64,000 bases of DNA from the NCBI GenBank assembly GCA_024697625.1, contig JAILFJ010000177.1:1-64000 (forward strand), given 5' to 3'. Position 1 is the stretch's first letter, and each line of letters starts with the position of its first letter. The position numbers were made by a program, and so were the translations under genes. The notes under the pieces are model-generated. The model had not been told where the DNA came from, ran no database searches, and was given only the letters and a program-made list of their open reading frames with translations. Positions 34,862 to 44,656 of this stretch are shown piece by piece. This stretch comes from Oscillospiraceae bacterium (lineage in GTDB: Bacteria; Bacillota; Clostridia; Oscillospirales; Oscillospiraceae).

Positions 34862-35753
34862 TCTGCTCTTCTCCGTCCCTCGCTTCTTCCGCTGTTTCCT
34901 CTTCTTCCACAGCTTCCGCTGCCTGCTTTTTGCTGTCCACAATCAGGATGCTCATGTTATCCTGTTTGGGTGCTTTCTCCTGAAGTACTCTTTCAACGAT
35001 CCGAAGCGCTGTCGTCTCCGGGTCTTCATCCATGGTCTGCGCGATTATATCCGATGACAGCGTCTTAAATACGCCGTCGCTCATCAGACCGATCCTGTCT
35101 CCGGGCAGAAGTCGGATCGGTGTCTCCGTCAGATCCAGCCTGCGTATTTTTTCCATCCCTATGCACGAGGACAGGGTGTTTCGGTAGATGCTGTCTTCCG
35201 CATCCTCCATGTCGATCTTCCCCATCCAGGCCTGCTCATCCAGTGCTGCACCCAGGACATGTTCCCGGTTGAGCAGGAGCGGTACATAGCGTCCCAGCTC
35301 TTCATTCATCCGAAACAGATAGATCCTGCTGTCGCCGACAGACAGTATATATACGTCCTCGTCTACAAACAGCGCCGAGACCAGCGTGCTGCCGCCGGGG
35401 CTGTCCTCGTCATGAATGCTGTATGCCTCCTCATTCGCCTTGAGAGCCAGAAACAGCAGCGCATCGGATGCCTTTCCGCCCCTGTCAAGCGCTTCCTGAA
35501 AGTGTTTCAGATGGCTGTCTACCGTGATACGGGCATACTCCGCACCGTCCTTCATGCCTCCCATGCCGTCGGCAAGCACCGCGAGCAGGGCAGTCTTTCC
35601 GCAGTAAGTGCCAACCGCGATCCCGGCCCGGTCCTGCTGCTGCTCTCTTGTGCCGATATTCTCTGCAAATCCGGTCTCCCAGGGAACGGCCAGATCAGCA
35701 GTGGCCAGATTGTTTTTTATATTTGTGAGCCCTTTTGTCATGTCCGTATCCAT
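34854..35753 (-). CDS. PP2C-family protein phosphatase
   Basis: A 299-residue soluble phosphatase with all PP2C motifs (TREQQQDRAG, LADGMGGMKDG, GGSTLV, GDSRIYLF, MSDGVF, KQDNMSILIV). A long acidic tail (EAVEEEETAEEARDGEE) follows. The start is taken at 35753 after AGAGGA; a GTG 15 bases upstream is possible. It lies directly after the (TP)n kinase gene at 35838-37751 and overlaps the next phosphatase, so kinase, phosphatase and phosphatase are probably made together. Confidence 0.9.
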   Translation of the reverse strand: MDTDMTKGLTNIKNNLATADLAVPWETGFAENIGTREQQQDRAGIAVGTYCGKTALLAVLADGMGGMKDGAEYARITVDSHLKHFQEALDRGGKASDALLFLALKANEEAYSIHDEDSPGGSTLVSALFVDEDVYILSVGDSRIYLFRMNEELGRYVPLLLNREHVLGAALDEQAWMGKIDMEDAEDSIYRNTLSSCIGMEKIRRLDLTETPIRLLPGDRIGLMSDGVFKTLSSDIIAQTMDEDPETTALRIVERVLQEKAPKQDNMSILIVDSKKQAAEAVEEEETAEEARDGEEQNG

Positions 35754-35837
35754 GGGTCCTCTCTTCACTCAGGTTCGATCTCGCCAATCCCAAATCGACG
35801 GTCATCCGCGTCTTATGCTTACTTCGTCCCTGCTGCC

Positions 35838-37751
35838 TTACTTCAGATAGCGGACGTCTTCCAAAATCGCAACAAGGTTAAAGCTTCCCGAACTGATATA
35901 TTGATATGGCAGTATGCCAAAGCCATCCACTTTTGTCGGCTTGTTGAATCTGAAATCCATCTCGCCAAAGGTATTCAGCTCTCCAATCTCCATATATCCC
36001 GCTCTCTGGAACACTCCGTCCTGGCGGCAGTAGATGTTCTGTGTACCAAGTTCTCTGCTGTCCGCGACCTCAAGATATTTCATTTTCAGCGTAAAGGACA
36101 GGCATCGGGTCAGAGCGGTGTCCGGTTTGAGGACCGGGATTGTCCAGGCCGAAGACGTCGTATACCTGTCTCCGGACCAGCTGCATGAGATCGTGCGGTC
36201 ATAGCACAGCGTTGCCGTCCTCCTGCCGTTCTCGTAATACGGCTCTTCTTTGTGGATCAGCACTCCGTCTTTGTCATATTCCTCGGTCACTGTCTCACCC
36301 TTCGCATCCTGATAGACCTTTTTCCGCTCTTTTTCCGGAGTCGGGGTTGGGGTCGGCTTGGGCGTAGGGGTGGGCGTCGGAGTCGGCTTAGGCGTGGGCG
36401 TCGGAGTCGGAGTCGGCTTAGGGGTAGGTGTCGGTGTCGGTGTCGCTTTAGGTGTGGGCGTCGGCGTCGAAGTCGGTTTAGGTGTGGAAGTCGGTGTCGG
36501 TGTGGCTGTCACGCTGGTCTTTCCGGATACAGATGAGCCGATACCGGCAGTCGTACCGCTGTTCTGCAGAACCACAAGCGCGATGAACATAAGTACAGCC
36601 GCCACAAGGCACAGGATGGTTCCCGTGTCCAGGCTCTTCTCTCTGTGTCCCTTTTCCGGCTGTGTTTTAACAGGCTTCGCTACAGCCCCGCCATTCGTGC
36701 CTGTACTCTCTCCGCCGGCTGGTTTCCTCTGCACAGCAAGGGTTGCTTCCGAACCGTCGTCAGCGTCAGTTTTCCTGGGGATTTCGGGCTTTCCGGCTGA
36801 CATCGCCTTACGGAACTCCTCCATACTCTGAAACCGGCTGCCATGGTCCGGTTCCAGAGCCTTGCAGAGGGCCTTCTCCGTTTCTTTGCTGATCTCAACC
36901 CCCAGTGCTTTCGGCAGGATCAGCGGATCATTCCCCTTCTGCCGGTCCATCGCGTCCGGCGGGATCTTCCCTGTGATTGCATAATAGTATGTCGCGGCCA
37001 TGGCGTACACATCGGTGAACGGCCCTTGTCTGCCTCGGCTTGCATACTGTTCGCGAGGAGCAAAGCCGTGTTTCAGGATCACGTCCAGGCTTCGGCTCCT
37101 CTCGCCGGTGCTGTAGCGGGCAGCACCGAAGTCGATGAGCTTCGCGCTGCCGTCCGGCTGGATGATGATGTTGTCAGGCGCGATATCCCGGTGGACCAGC
37201 CCTCTGCGGTGGATTCTGTCCACCGATTCCATCAGCGGCAGGAAAAGACGGTCTGCCTCTTCCGGGGATACCCGGCCTCCCTGCTGACCCATGTATTTGT
37301 CCAGAGGCAGGCCTTCCACATACTCCATTGCGAAGTATGCCGTTCCGTTCTCTTCAAAATATTTATGGACTCTTACAATGTGTTCGTCCCCGATAAAAGA
37401 GGCCAATGCCTTCGCCTCTGCCAGGAACTGCTGCTTTCCGTATTCGAAATTCTCCCTGTTGTTGCCGGAATAGAGCTGTACAGCGCATGTTTTCTGAGTC
37501 CTTCCCACGAAATCTGTGGGGAAGAATTCTTTGATCGCAACACGGTTCTGTGTGTTGTAATCCTGCGCAATATATGTCACCCCAAAGCCGCCCTGACCGA
37601 GAACTCGTCCGATAATGTACTGTCCGTCCAGGATTGCTCCGAGCTTCAGCGCAAGCGGATGTTTTTCCGCATAATCCGAGTCATCAAAGCCGCAGTAAGG
37701 GCAGACGGCTTCGTCCGGTTTATCTCTGAAGCAATTATAACAGGTTGACAT
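35838..37751 (-). CDS. Transmembrane Ser/Thr kinase with (Thr-Pro)n stalk and paired-type ectodomain
   Basis: A 637-residue receptor kinase. Four-cysteine ribbon (CYNC...CPYCGFD), kinase domain ([43 protein letters not shown]) to about 320, helix near 375-397, a (TP)n stalk near 415-470 and an ectodomain near 475-637. The ectodomain (IHKEEPYYENG, KPDTAL, RQDGVF, FNKPTKVDGFG, SSGSF, LEDVRYL) recurs only in the FHA receptor at 47773-48972. Alanine replaces the HRDxK lysine. GGAGG lies nine bases before the ATG. The ectodomain family is not one I recognise. Confidence 0.88.
   Translation of the reverse strand: MSTCYNCFRDKPDEAVCPYCGFDDSDYAEKHPLALKLGAILDGQYIIGRVLGQGGFGVTYIAQDYNTQNRVAIKEFFPTDFVGRTQKTCAVQLYSGNNRENFEYGKQQFLAEAKALASFIGDEHIVRVHKYFEENGTAYFAMEYVEGLPLDKYMGQQGGRVSPEEADRLFLPLMESVDRIHRRGLVHRDIAPDNIIIQPDGSAKLIDFGAARYSTGERSRSLDVILKHGFAPREQYASRGRQGPFTDVYAMAATYYYAITGKIPPDAMDRQKGNDPLILPKALGVEISKETEKALCKALEPDHGSRFQSMEEFRKAMSAGKPEIPRKTDADDGSEATLAVQRKPAGGESTGTNGGAVAKPVKTQPEKGHREKSLDTGTILCLVAAVLMFIALVVLQNSGTTAGIGSSVSGKTSVTATPTPTSTPKPTSTPTPTPKATPTPTPTPKPTPTPTPTPKPTPTPTPTPKPTPTPTPEKERKKVYQDAKGETVTEEYDKDGVLIHKEEPYYENGRRTATLCYDRTISCSWSGDRYTTSSAWTIPVLKPDTALTRCLSFTLKMKYLEVADSRELGTQNIYCRQDGVFQRAGYMEIGELNTFGEMDFRFNKPTKVDGFGILPYQYISSGSFNLVAILEDVRYLK
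36339..36510 (-). repeat. (Thr-Pro)n coding tract in kinase stalk
   Basis: A six-base periodic tract encoding Thr-Pro pairs broken by Lys/Ser (PTPTPKPTP type). Third codon positions vary freely, so the protein repeat rather than the DNA repeat looks conserved. Confidence 0.9.
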
Positions 37752-37848
37752 TCCCTACCTCCGTGTTGTTGAACCCCTGCCTGTATTTTGCGATATCCGG
37801 GTGTCACAGACAGAAAGGCTGAAGCAAAAGATTTGATCATTCGTTTGC

Positions 37849-37894
37849 ACAGACTCCCGTGAGGTGCCAGGAGTGGCGCCTCACGGCTGTCTGT
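37849..37894. terminator. Long imperfect hairpin between subtilase and kinase genes
   Basis: ACAGAC-TC-CCGTGAGGTGCC pairs with GGCGCCTCACGG-CT-GTCTGT around the loop AGGAGT: about 18 pairs with one two-base mismatch and one G-U pair. No U-run follows on the minus strand. It lies in the 189-base gap after the large subtilase gene; attenuation, processing or termination are all possible. I see no other feature in the gap apart from the kinase ribosome binding site. Confidence 0.5.
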
Positions 37895-37940
37895 TTCTGT
37901 TAATCCAGGTGCGGTTATACGCGGAACGGTAGCACTAATT

Positions 37941-40900
37941 TTATTCTTGCTGCTGAACTGCTTCCTGCTGAACCGTCACAGTGACCGTGGAATCCTTCGT
38001 TCCACTATTATAATTGCTGTTGCCTGCCGCCGTGGCGCTCACAACCACCGTATATGTACCGGCGGGAGTGTCGGCCGCAAGGGTCAGCGTCGTTCCGTTG
38101 AGCGTAAAATATGTAACATCCGCTTTGGCGCTGTCCTTCTGGCTCTTGATGTCATAGGACACCGTGCCCTCTCCGTTCTCTGCCGCCGCGAGCGTCGCCG
38201 TCTGTGCAGAGCTGCTGTAGGTCTTGCTCACCGTCTGCGTCTCGGCATAGGTCATCGGATTGTCCGCCTTACCGACCGTCACAGTGACCGTGGAATCCTT
38301 CGTTCCACTTTCATAATTGCTGTTGCCTGCTGCCGTGGCGCTCACAACCACCGTATATGTACCGGCGGGAGTTTTGGCCGCGAGGGTCAGCGTCGTGCCG
38401 TTGAGCGTAAACCATGTAACATCCGCTTTGGCGCTGTCCTTCTGGCTCTTGATGTCATACGTAACATTACCCTGTCCGTTTGCTGCCGCCGCAAGCGTCG
38501 CCGTCTGTGCAGAGCTGCTGTAGGTCTTGCTCACCGTCTGCATCTCGGCATAGGTCATCGGATTGGCCGCCTTATCGATAGTAAACGTCGCTTCAGCTTT
38601 ACCACCGTATTTACCTTTTCCGGAAATTGTAACCGTGTGATCACCTGCATTAACGAGGTCTTCAGGCAACTTAACTTCGTAGTCGGTTCCCTCAATGAGT
38701 TTCTTAACTCCAACCTCTACGGTGACTGCTGGCTCAAGCTCCTTGCCCGTATAAGTCTGCGATGGGATTGTAACTGTATACTTCTCAAATACCGTAAGAC
38801 TTACCTCGTCGCTTGTTTTAGCAAATCCATTTCCATCTGAAACCACACAGCGATACATCTGCCCGCTGTCAGAAGACGCTGACTTCCAAATCGTCAGGGT
38901 ATTACTTGTTGCACCGCTGATCTTTTCTTTCTCGTCAGCAACATTCCACCAGTAGTCTTTTCCGGTCTGTTTTATCTGCCACTGAAAACTTTTTGCGTTT
39001 TTTGCTTCAACACTAAAAGTTGCCTCTTGTTCCTGAGGGACTGAAAGACTTGTTGGCTGTGTCACGATATTCAGCTGGCTCTTCGAGGCATTCTTATCAA
39101 CTTTAACATTGATACTGACGCTCTTGTTGCTGCCATCTGTAGTCTTTACCGTGATTTTTGCCGTTCCAGGTTTCCCAGTTCCTGAGGTATTCGGATAGAT
39201 TGTTAGTGCACAACGGTACCTGTCTCCCTGGAGCACTTCCAGTTTAGCTCCGGCAATGTCAGGATTTGTAGAAGTTACCGAGAAACTCGGAAGGTATTGA
39301 ACTTCCGCAACATTTCCTACAAAGTACTTATACGTCCATTTCAGATAAAGAGTTCTGGACACTTCGCCAGGATCAGTGCCGAATACGACCTGTTTAGGCT
39401 CTTTTCCGGTTTCATCGACAAGCTGTAACTTTGTACTCAGCGCGACAGGTCTGTAATCAATAGTATTAGATACTCCATCGATAGAAGCAGTGACGCGGAT
39501 GATATAGTTGTATCCCAGATCCTTTTCTGCCTGTCCGGCTTTCAGTGACAGAGTACCGTTTTTGACGGCAACATATTTCCCCGGATTTTTGGTTTTTCCC
39601 GTTTCATTTCCGTTTTTATCTAATTCTAATAATTTGAGACTCCAATTAACCTTTTTGTTTGTCGGAGTACCGTAGGTTGATCCCAGGACCGCTGTGTTCT
39701 TGACGCTCTTCCCATACGCAATGGGAATAGCTCCGCTCATACTGTCATGAAAATCCTTATCCTGTGAAGCGGAAACAATGGTTACCGAGGATACCGGAAC
39801 CGTGACCTGAACCTTCAGCTTGGCTGATGCAGGTGAACCGTCGTTGGCCTTTGCTGTCAGTGTCGCTGTGCCTGCCTTATGAGCTGTAATCGTTACGACG
39901 CCAGTACCGTTATCGTTATCGATTCTGACAATATCCGGTTTATTTGACGTCCACTGTACTGCTCCAACGGTAGAGTCCAGAATCGGACCTGTTTTTGATC
40001 CGGCGACACGTATGGCTGTCAGCTCAGTGCTTCTGTCGTTTTGTTCCGTACCAGGCAGATTAACACTGCACAGTTTAATCGTGTCATTGTTTTTGAGCTT
40101 TTTCTCACCTTGGCTTATTTCGACAGCTCCGGCCTTGTTGTCGACAATAACGGTAATCTTGTTACTCTCTACGTTACTACCATCTGTCGAAACCGCCCAG
40201 ACGGTGAATACGGTCCCTCTAATTGCGTCTTTGGCAACAGTTACTTTTCCTGTCTTAGCTGTTATGCCCGGTATCTCTTTTTCCTGACCGTTCTCATCTC
40301 CAATTTTCCAGTTCAGCTTCTTGTTCTTCGCGTTTTTGGGATCGAGCATGCTTACTTTATAATTTGCTGTGGTACCGGGAGCAGCTACCGTCTGTCCGGT
40401 CACAACAATTGTCTTGATCAGAATCTGCGCATTCGCCTGAATGTCGATTCTGGCTTCTGACTCGCCGTCCTCCTTACCGCTCAGCTGAAAACTGCCCTCT
40501 TTCCTTGCGGTAACACGAACCTCATATTCGCCGCTCTTTTCATTTAGAACCGCTGCGATTGTCGCTACGGAGGGGTCGCTGCTGCTCCAGGTGATTGCTG
40601 CATCCTTCAGACTGAGCGCTTTGCCTTCGGTATCCCGGACCTCGACCGGCAGTACCGTCGTCGTTCCAACCGCAAACACGGGCAACTCTCCGGTCAGGAC
40701 AATGGAGCCGACTTTTGCCTTCTCCGCTGCCTTCTCCTGATCCGCCGTTTCCGCTTCCGTGATTACCAGTTCCAGCTTACTGACCTCACCGGCAGCTCCG
40801 AATCCGTTCAGTTCCATGAAGCGGAACTCCACAGTCTGCCCGGGTGTGAAGCTCTCAAGCGGCAGAATGAAGCAGCCCTTCTCTGCATCATAGTGCCCCA

Positions 40901-43010
40901 ACTCCCGGATATCCGAGCCGTGAATTACCTCGCCGTTTAGCACCGCCGGGCTCTGTCCGTCCGTGCTGTACAGGAAGCGGGATCCTTCTCCGGTATCGCC
41001 GCTGCCGGATTCCAGCTGAATATAACCGTTTGCCGGCACGCTGCTGCCGGTAATGACTTCGTTTTTCGAGTTGAAGACTTTGGGATATGCGCCGCCCTTT
41101 GTTGCGCCGAACAGCAAGGCCGCATCGATGATCCCGCTGCCCATATCTTTGGGGCCTTTGCTGACCATCTTCTTATTTGTCAGAGCGGCTGCGCTGATGC
41201 TGCCATTTTTGCTCATATAGAGCGCGGCCACACCGGTAACGATTGCTGCAGACATTGCTGTACCGTCATAGCAGGCCGTACCGCCGCCCGCTGCCGATGA
41301 CCAGATGCCGGCGCCGGGAGCCGAGATGTCACACCATTTTCCGTAGTTGGAGAAGGGTGCCCTCGCCCCGCTGATGTCCGTGGCTCCGACTGCAATCACG
41401 TTGGCTAAAGAGCTTGCCGCGGGATAAGTCTTTATGTTTGTACCATCGTCTCCCATGGGGACGATGATCACTGCGTCCTTTGCATTCTTTATCGCAGTTT
41501 CAATCGCACTGCTGTAATAGAGACTGTTGAAGTTCAGGTTGATGATCCTTGCTGCTTTATACGCATCACCAATCGCCTTTGCAATGCTCTCGGCAGTCGC
41601 ATTTCCGTTCTCATCCAGGACGCGCATCGAGTAGATCCCTGCATTTGGTGCCACACCTGCTCCCTCGGCGCCATTCCCCATCGTGCCTGCGATCAGGCCG
41701 GCAACCGCAGTGCCGTGGCCGCTGACGTCGCCGGTGTCGCCCTGCACCTTAGCCAGATCTGCCGTGCCGTCCACACCGCTGTCCAGAACAGCGACAACGA
41801 CACCGGACTTACCCGTCGTGACGCCCCATGCGCCATAGCTGTGGATGATATCATGGTGGTACTGATAAGCTCCGCCGGGATCACTCATCAGCTCGTCCGG
41901 ATTGGGTGTGTTGTCGATCCAGTCCTGCCACATGAGGCCGCTGTATGCCGCCTGCATCTCCGTATCAAACCAGGATCCCGCGGAGGGCATGAGCGCACTC
42001 TGGTGAATGATCCAGTTCGGCTCCACTGCGGGCAGGGGCAGCTCCAGATCTGCCGCGCATTCCACGGCCTCCGCCACGGTCGCCTCAGTCAGATACAGTT
42101 TGCCCATCGAGCCTGTGAAATACGCAAGCTCTGCGTTATAGGCCTCTGCCACAAGATTTGCGTACTCTTCCGTATCCGCGCTGAAGAGCAGCTCACCCTC
42201 GACGTACTCACCGCCGCTCTGTACCGCTGCAAGGATGCCCTCGTCGGTCAGGATGCGCTTCTCTGCCAGCTGTGCTTCTGTAAACTCATAACCCTCCGGC
42301 ATTCCTCTGAAGCCATAGGGAAGCCCTTCTTTCAGCGTCACAGTCAGGCTAAGCGGTTCAGAACCTGCAGCAACCTCAAAGGGGACGTCCTTCGCCGTCA
42401 CAAAGCCCTCCGCCTCTGCGGTATAGGTATAGACGCCCGGCACAAGCAGATAGACCGCACGGAAAGCAAGGGTATCGTCAGCGGGAGCCGCGTCCTCCAC
42501 AGGATCGACCGCCGTCTCACCGGCAAAAACGGTGAGGGTGATGTCCTGTTCCGAGACAAAGTTCACCTGGACCGGCTCCGCCTCTTCTTCAGACGGTTCC
42601 TCGTCGTCCGGCTCTTCCGGATCCTCTGTTTCTGCGGCTTCAGCCTCTTCCTCCGGAGTCTCCTCCACGGGTTCTTCCGCTTCCTCCTCCGGTGCTTCGA
42701 CAGCCTCTTCGGGCAGCTCAGCCGGCGCTTCAAGGAGCTCTTCCGGCTCCTCAGCAGGCTCGGCCACGTCCTCTGCCGAAAGTTCCGTCGGCACTTCGGT
42801 CAGCACTTCATCAGCGGTCTCGTCCTCGTCCGGAAGCAGCAAACCGTCTTCTGGTTCTTCGTCATATGTCCCGCCGAAAACTTCGTCCGCAGCGATCATG
42901 TCGTCAGACGCCGTATCTTCCCCTTCCGCCAGAGCCGCAGGGAACAGAGAGACCAGCATCGCGATGACCAGCAGCAGCGACAGTAGTTTCTTCATGTTCA
43001 TCTTTTTCAT
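37941..43010 (-). CDS. Large secreted subtilisin-like protease with Ig-like repeats
   Basis: A 1689-residue protein. Signal peptide (LLSLLLVIAMLVSLFPAALA), a Glu/Pro-rich acidic stretch to about 150, and a prodomain-like region. The S8 protease has Asp about 407 (VLDSGVDG), His about 432 (GHGTAVAG) and Ser about 587 (GTAMSAAI). After it come several bacterial Ig-like (Big2-type) domains (TWSSSDPSVATI), an Ig-like domain (FQWQI...YRCVVSDGNG) and two 101-residue MBG-like repeats. The oxyanion residue is in MGDDGTN, Asp instead of the usual Asn. There is no LPxTG, SLH or other anchor; it ends QQEAVQQQE. AAAGGA lies about 11 bases before the start. It may process receptor ectodomains of the locus; that is inference. 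Confidence 0.87.
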   Translation of the reverse strand: MKKMNMKKLLSLLLVIAMLVSLFPAALAEGEDTASDDMIAADEVFGGTYDEEPEDGLLLPDEDETADEVLTEVPTELSAEDVAEPAEEPEELLEAPAELPEEAVEAPEEEAEEPVEETPEEEAEAAETEDPEEPDDEEPSEEEAEPVQVNFVSEQDITLTVFAGETAVDPVEDAAPADDTLAFRAVYLLVPGVYTYTAEAEGFVTAKDVPFEVAAGSEPLSLTVTLKEGLPYGFRGMPEGYEFTEAQLAEKRILTDEGILAAVQSGGEYVEGELLFSADTEEYANLVAEAYNAELAYFTGSMGKLYLTEATVAEAVECAADLELPLPAVEPNWIIHQSALMPSAGSWFDTEMQAAYSGLMWQDWIDNTPNPDELMSDPGGAYQYHHDIIHSYGAWGVTTGKSGVVVAVLDSGVDGTADLAKVQGDTGDVSGHGTAVAGLIAGTMGNGAEGAGVAPNAGIYSMRVLDENGNATAESIAKAIGDAYKAARIINLNFNSLYYSSAIETAIKNAKDAVIIVPMGDDGTNIKTYPAASSLANVIAVGATDISGARAPFSNYGKWCDISAPGAGIWSSAAGGGTACYDGTAMSAAIVTGVAALYMSKNGSISAAALTNKKMVSKGPKDMGSGIIDAALLFGATKGGAYPKVFNSKNEVITGSSVPANGYIQLESGSGDTGEGSRFLYSTDGQSPAVLNGEVIHGSDIRELGHYDAEKGCFILPLESFTPGQTVEFRFMELNGFGAAGEVSKLELVITEAETADQEKAAEKAKVGSIVLTGELPVFAVGTTTVLPVEVRDTEGKALSLKDAAITWSSSDPSVATIAAVLNEKSGEYEVRVTARKEGSFQLSGKEDGESEARIDIQANAQILIKTIVVTGQTVAAPGTTANYKVSMLDPKNAKNKKLNWKIGDENGQEKEIPGITAKTGKVTVAKDAIRGTVFTVWAVSTDGSNVESNKITVIVDNKAGAVEISQGEKKLKNNDTIKLCSVNLPGTEQNDRSTELTAIRVAGSKTGPILDSTVGAVQWTSNKPDIVRIDNDNGTGVVTITAHKAGTATLTAKANDGSPASAKLKVQVTVPVSSVTIVSASQDKDFHDSMSGAIPIAYGKSVKNTAVLGSTYGTPTNKKVNWSLKLLELDKNGNETGKTKNPGKYVAVKNGTLSLKAGQAEKDLGYNYIIRVTASIDGVSNTIDYRPVALSTKLQLVDETGKEPKQVVFGTDPGEVSRTLYLKWTYKYFVGNVAEVQYLPSFSVTSTNPDIAGAKLEVLQGDRYRCALTIYPNTSGTGKPGTAKITVKTTDGSNKSVSINVKVDKNASKSQLNIVTQPTSLSVPQEQEATFSVEAKNAKSFQWQIKQTGKDYWWNVADEKEKISGATSNTLTIWKSASSDSGQMYRCVVSDGNGFAKTSDEVSLTVFEKYTVTIPSQTYTGKELEPAVTVEVGVKKLIEGTDYEVKLPEDLVNAGDHTVTISGKGKYGGKAEATFTIDKAANPMTYAEMQTVSKTYSSSAQTATLAAAANGQGNVTYDIKSQKDSAKADVTWFTLNGTTLTLAAKTPAGTYTVVVSATAAGNSNYESGTKDSTVTVTVGKADNPMTYAETQTVSKTYSSSAQTATLAAAENGEGTVSYDIKSQKDSAKADVTYFTLNGTTLTLAADTPAGTYTVVVSATAAGNSNYNSGTKDSTVTVTVQQEAVQQQE
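37972..38577 (-). repeat. Two 303-base tandem repeats at the 3' end of the subtilase gene
   Basis: Units 37972-38274 and 38275-38577 match closely at an offset of 303 bases and encode 101-residue domains beginning NPMTYAE.QTVSKTYSSSAQTAT. Similarity at the DNA level points to recent duplication. Confidence 0.88.
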
Positions 43011-43080
43011 TCCTGTTGTCTCATCCTTTCTGTGTTCGTATCCGCTTCCATCGGATGCCTGATCTGATCTTCTCCTTATT

Positions 43081-43797
43081 CTATCTCAGGATAACGGTGA
43101 TCAGGGACAGATTGTCGTGGTTCGCCGGCACACGTTCTATCACGCGCAGCAGCATCAGCTGTGCCCACCGGCGTGCCGTGTCAGCCGACAGGCGGTCCAG
43201 AAGCATCTCCTCGTCGGAGATGTATTCCCAGAATCCGTCGGTGCAGAGGAGGAAGGAATCGCCGGGCCTCAGGCCGTCGACCTCGTAAGCCTCCGGTTCC
43301 CAGCGGGTGTCGTTTCCCATCACCCGCAGGAGACTCGACTGATCCTCATCGGCAGCAATCTGATCCTTGTTGATCTCTCCGCTCTTATACTTCTTGAAAG
43401 CCACCGAGTGATCCTCTGTGATCATGCGGATCCCGCTGTTCCGGAGGAAATAGATCCGGCTGTCTCCTGTGTTGGCACAGGACGCCCGGTTTCCTTCAAT
43501 CGAGAGCAGCGCTGCGGTGCTCTTTGCCGTAGTCCGGAGCTGGTTCTGCAGCGCAAGCAGTGCGTCGTTGGCCTGCCGGAAGGACGAAAACAGCGCATCC
43601 CTGTTCCAGACGCGGGCTGCACGCCAGCAGTCCGAGAGGGCTGAAACAACGCAGCCGGAAGCCTGGCTGCCGTGCTGATGTCCGCCCAGTCCGTCCGCCA
43701 CGATAAAGAGGTTTCGGTTTCGGTCTGACATCACCGTCAGGGAATCCTGATTTTCATCCCGTCCTCCGACGTTTGTAAAATTAAAGCTGTCTATCAT
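43081..43797 (-). CDS. PP2C-family protein phosphatase
   Basis: A 238-residue soluble phosphatase, close to the minimal PP2C length. Motifs: GGRDENQDSL, VADGLGGHQHG, TGDSRIYFL, LLCTDGFWEYI and NHDNLSLITV, so all metal-binding aspartates are present. It resembles the PrpC/Stp type more than its three locus neighbours do. There is no obvious ribosome binding site, which fits coupling to the phosphatase gene 19 bases upstream. Confidence 0.9.
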   Translation of the reverse strand: MIDSFNFTNVGGRDENQDSLTVMSDRNRNLFIVADGLGGHQHGSQASGCVVSALSDCWRAARVWNRDALFSSFRQANDALLALQNQLRTTAKSTAALLSIEGNRASCANTGDSRIYFLRNSGIRMITEDHSVAFKKYKSGEINKDQIAADEDQSSLLRVMGNDTRWEPEAYEVDGLRPGDSFLLCTDGFWEYISDEEMLLDRLSADTARRWAQLMLLRVIERVPANHDNLSLITVILR

Positions 43798-43816
43798 CGG
43801 CTTACTCGCGCCTCCG

Positions 43817-44653
43817 CTATCTCCGGCACTGTACGACCAGTGCCGTATAGTTGTCCTGATACTTGTGATCCCTGCTGCGCAGACCGGCTTCCAGAGCGTC
43901 GCACATTTCCTTCGGCGTTCTCTCCAGAAGGCATTCCTCGATATAGCGCTCCGAGAGGAATCCTCCCACTCCGTCCGAACAGAACATCAGCACGTCTCCC
44001 GCGCTGAGCTTCAGCGGGCTGCGCAGCAGGTCGGTCTCGTCCAGGCCCGGCATCCCCAGGAAGTGGGTGATGGCGTCCTTTTCGGGGCTCCGCAGGACCT
44101 CGGTACGGTCCATGCTGCCGTTCATGATAAGCTCCAGAGAGTCACGGGACAGTACATTCTGGCTGTGGTTGAGTCTCACCAGCTTCCGGTCGTGCAGCAG
44201 AAAGATGTAGCTGTCGCCGACACTGACGGTCCAGAGCATCTCCTGATAAAAGAGCCCTGCCACCAGTGTGCTTCCTCCGCTTCCCTGCAGCTGGTCCAGA
44301 ACGCGGTCACCTGCTGCAATGGCAGCGTCCTGCAGCTGCTGCGGAATGCTGCTGCGGAGGTCCATCCTGCGGAAAGCGTCCAGTATGACCGAGACGGCCG
44401 TGTCGCTGGCGAGCTTGCCGTTCTTCATGCCGCCCATGCCGTCCGCCACTACGGCCATCAGGCCCTGACGGTCGATGGCGCCCGTGTCAAGGGCATTGCC
44501 GAAGCCAAAGGAATCTTCCTGCTGTTCGCGTTTCCCGACTCCCTGAATGTTGCCCACCACATAGATCATCTTTCCGCCGAAGGAGGCCGGCGGCATCGAT
44601 GTCTTCGGGAGCTTTTCCGGAGCTGATTTTACAGTTGTCTGAGCACCTGCCAT
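43817..44653 (-). CDS. PP2C-family protein phosphatase
   Basis: A 278-residue soluble phosphatase: GKREQQEDSFGFG, VADGMGGMKNG, GGSTLVAGLF, VGDSYIFLL (Tyr where most have Arg), CSDGVGGFL and YQDNYTALVV. The REQQEDS form is shared with the phosphatases at 34854 and 33590, so these three are paralogues. GGAG lies 12 bases before the ATG and the gap to the upstream FHA adaptor gene is only three bases. Confidence 0.9.
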   Translation of the reverse strand: MAGAQTTVKSAPEKLPKTSMPPASFGGKMIYVVGNIQGVGKREQQEDSFGFGNALDTGAIDRQGLMAVVADGMGGMKNGKLASDTAVSVILDAFRRMDLRSSIPQQLQDAAIAAGDRVLDQLQGSGGSTLVAGLFYQEMLWTVSVGDSYIFLLHDRKLVRLNHSQNVLSRDSLELIMNGSMDRTEVLRSPEKDAITHFLGMPGLDETDLLRSPLKLSAGDVLMFCSDGVGGFLSERYIEECLLERTPKEMCDALEAGLRSRDHKYQDNYTALVVQCRR

Positions 44654-44656
44654 CTT

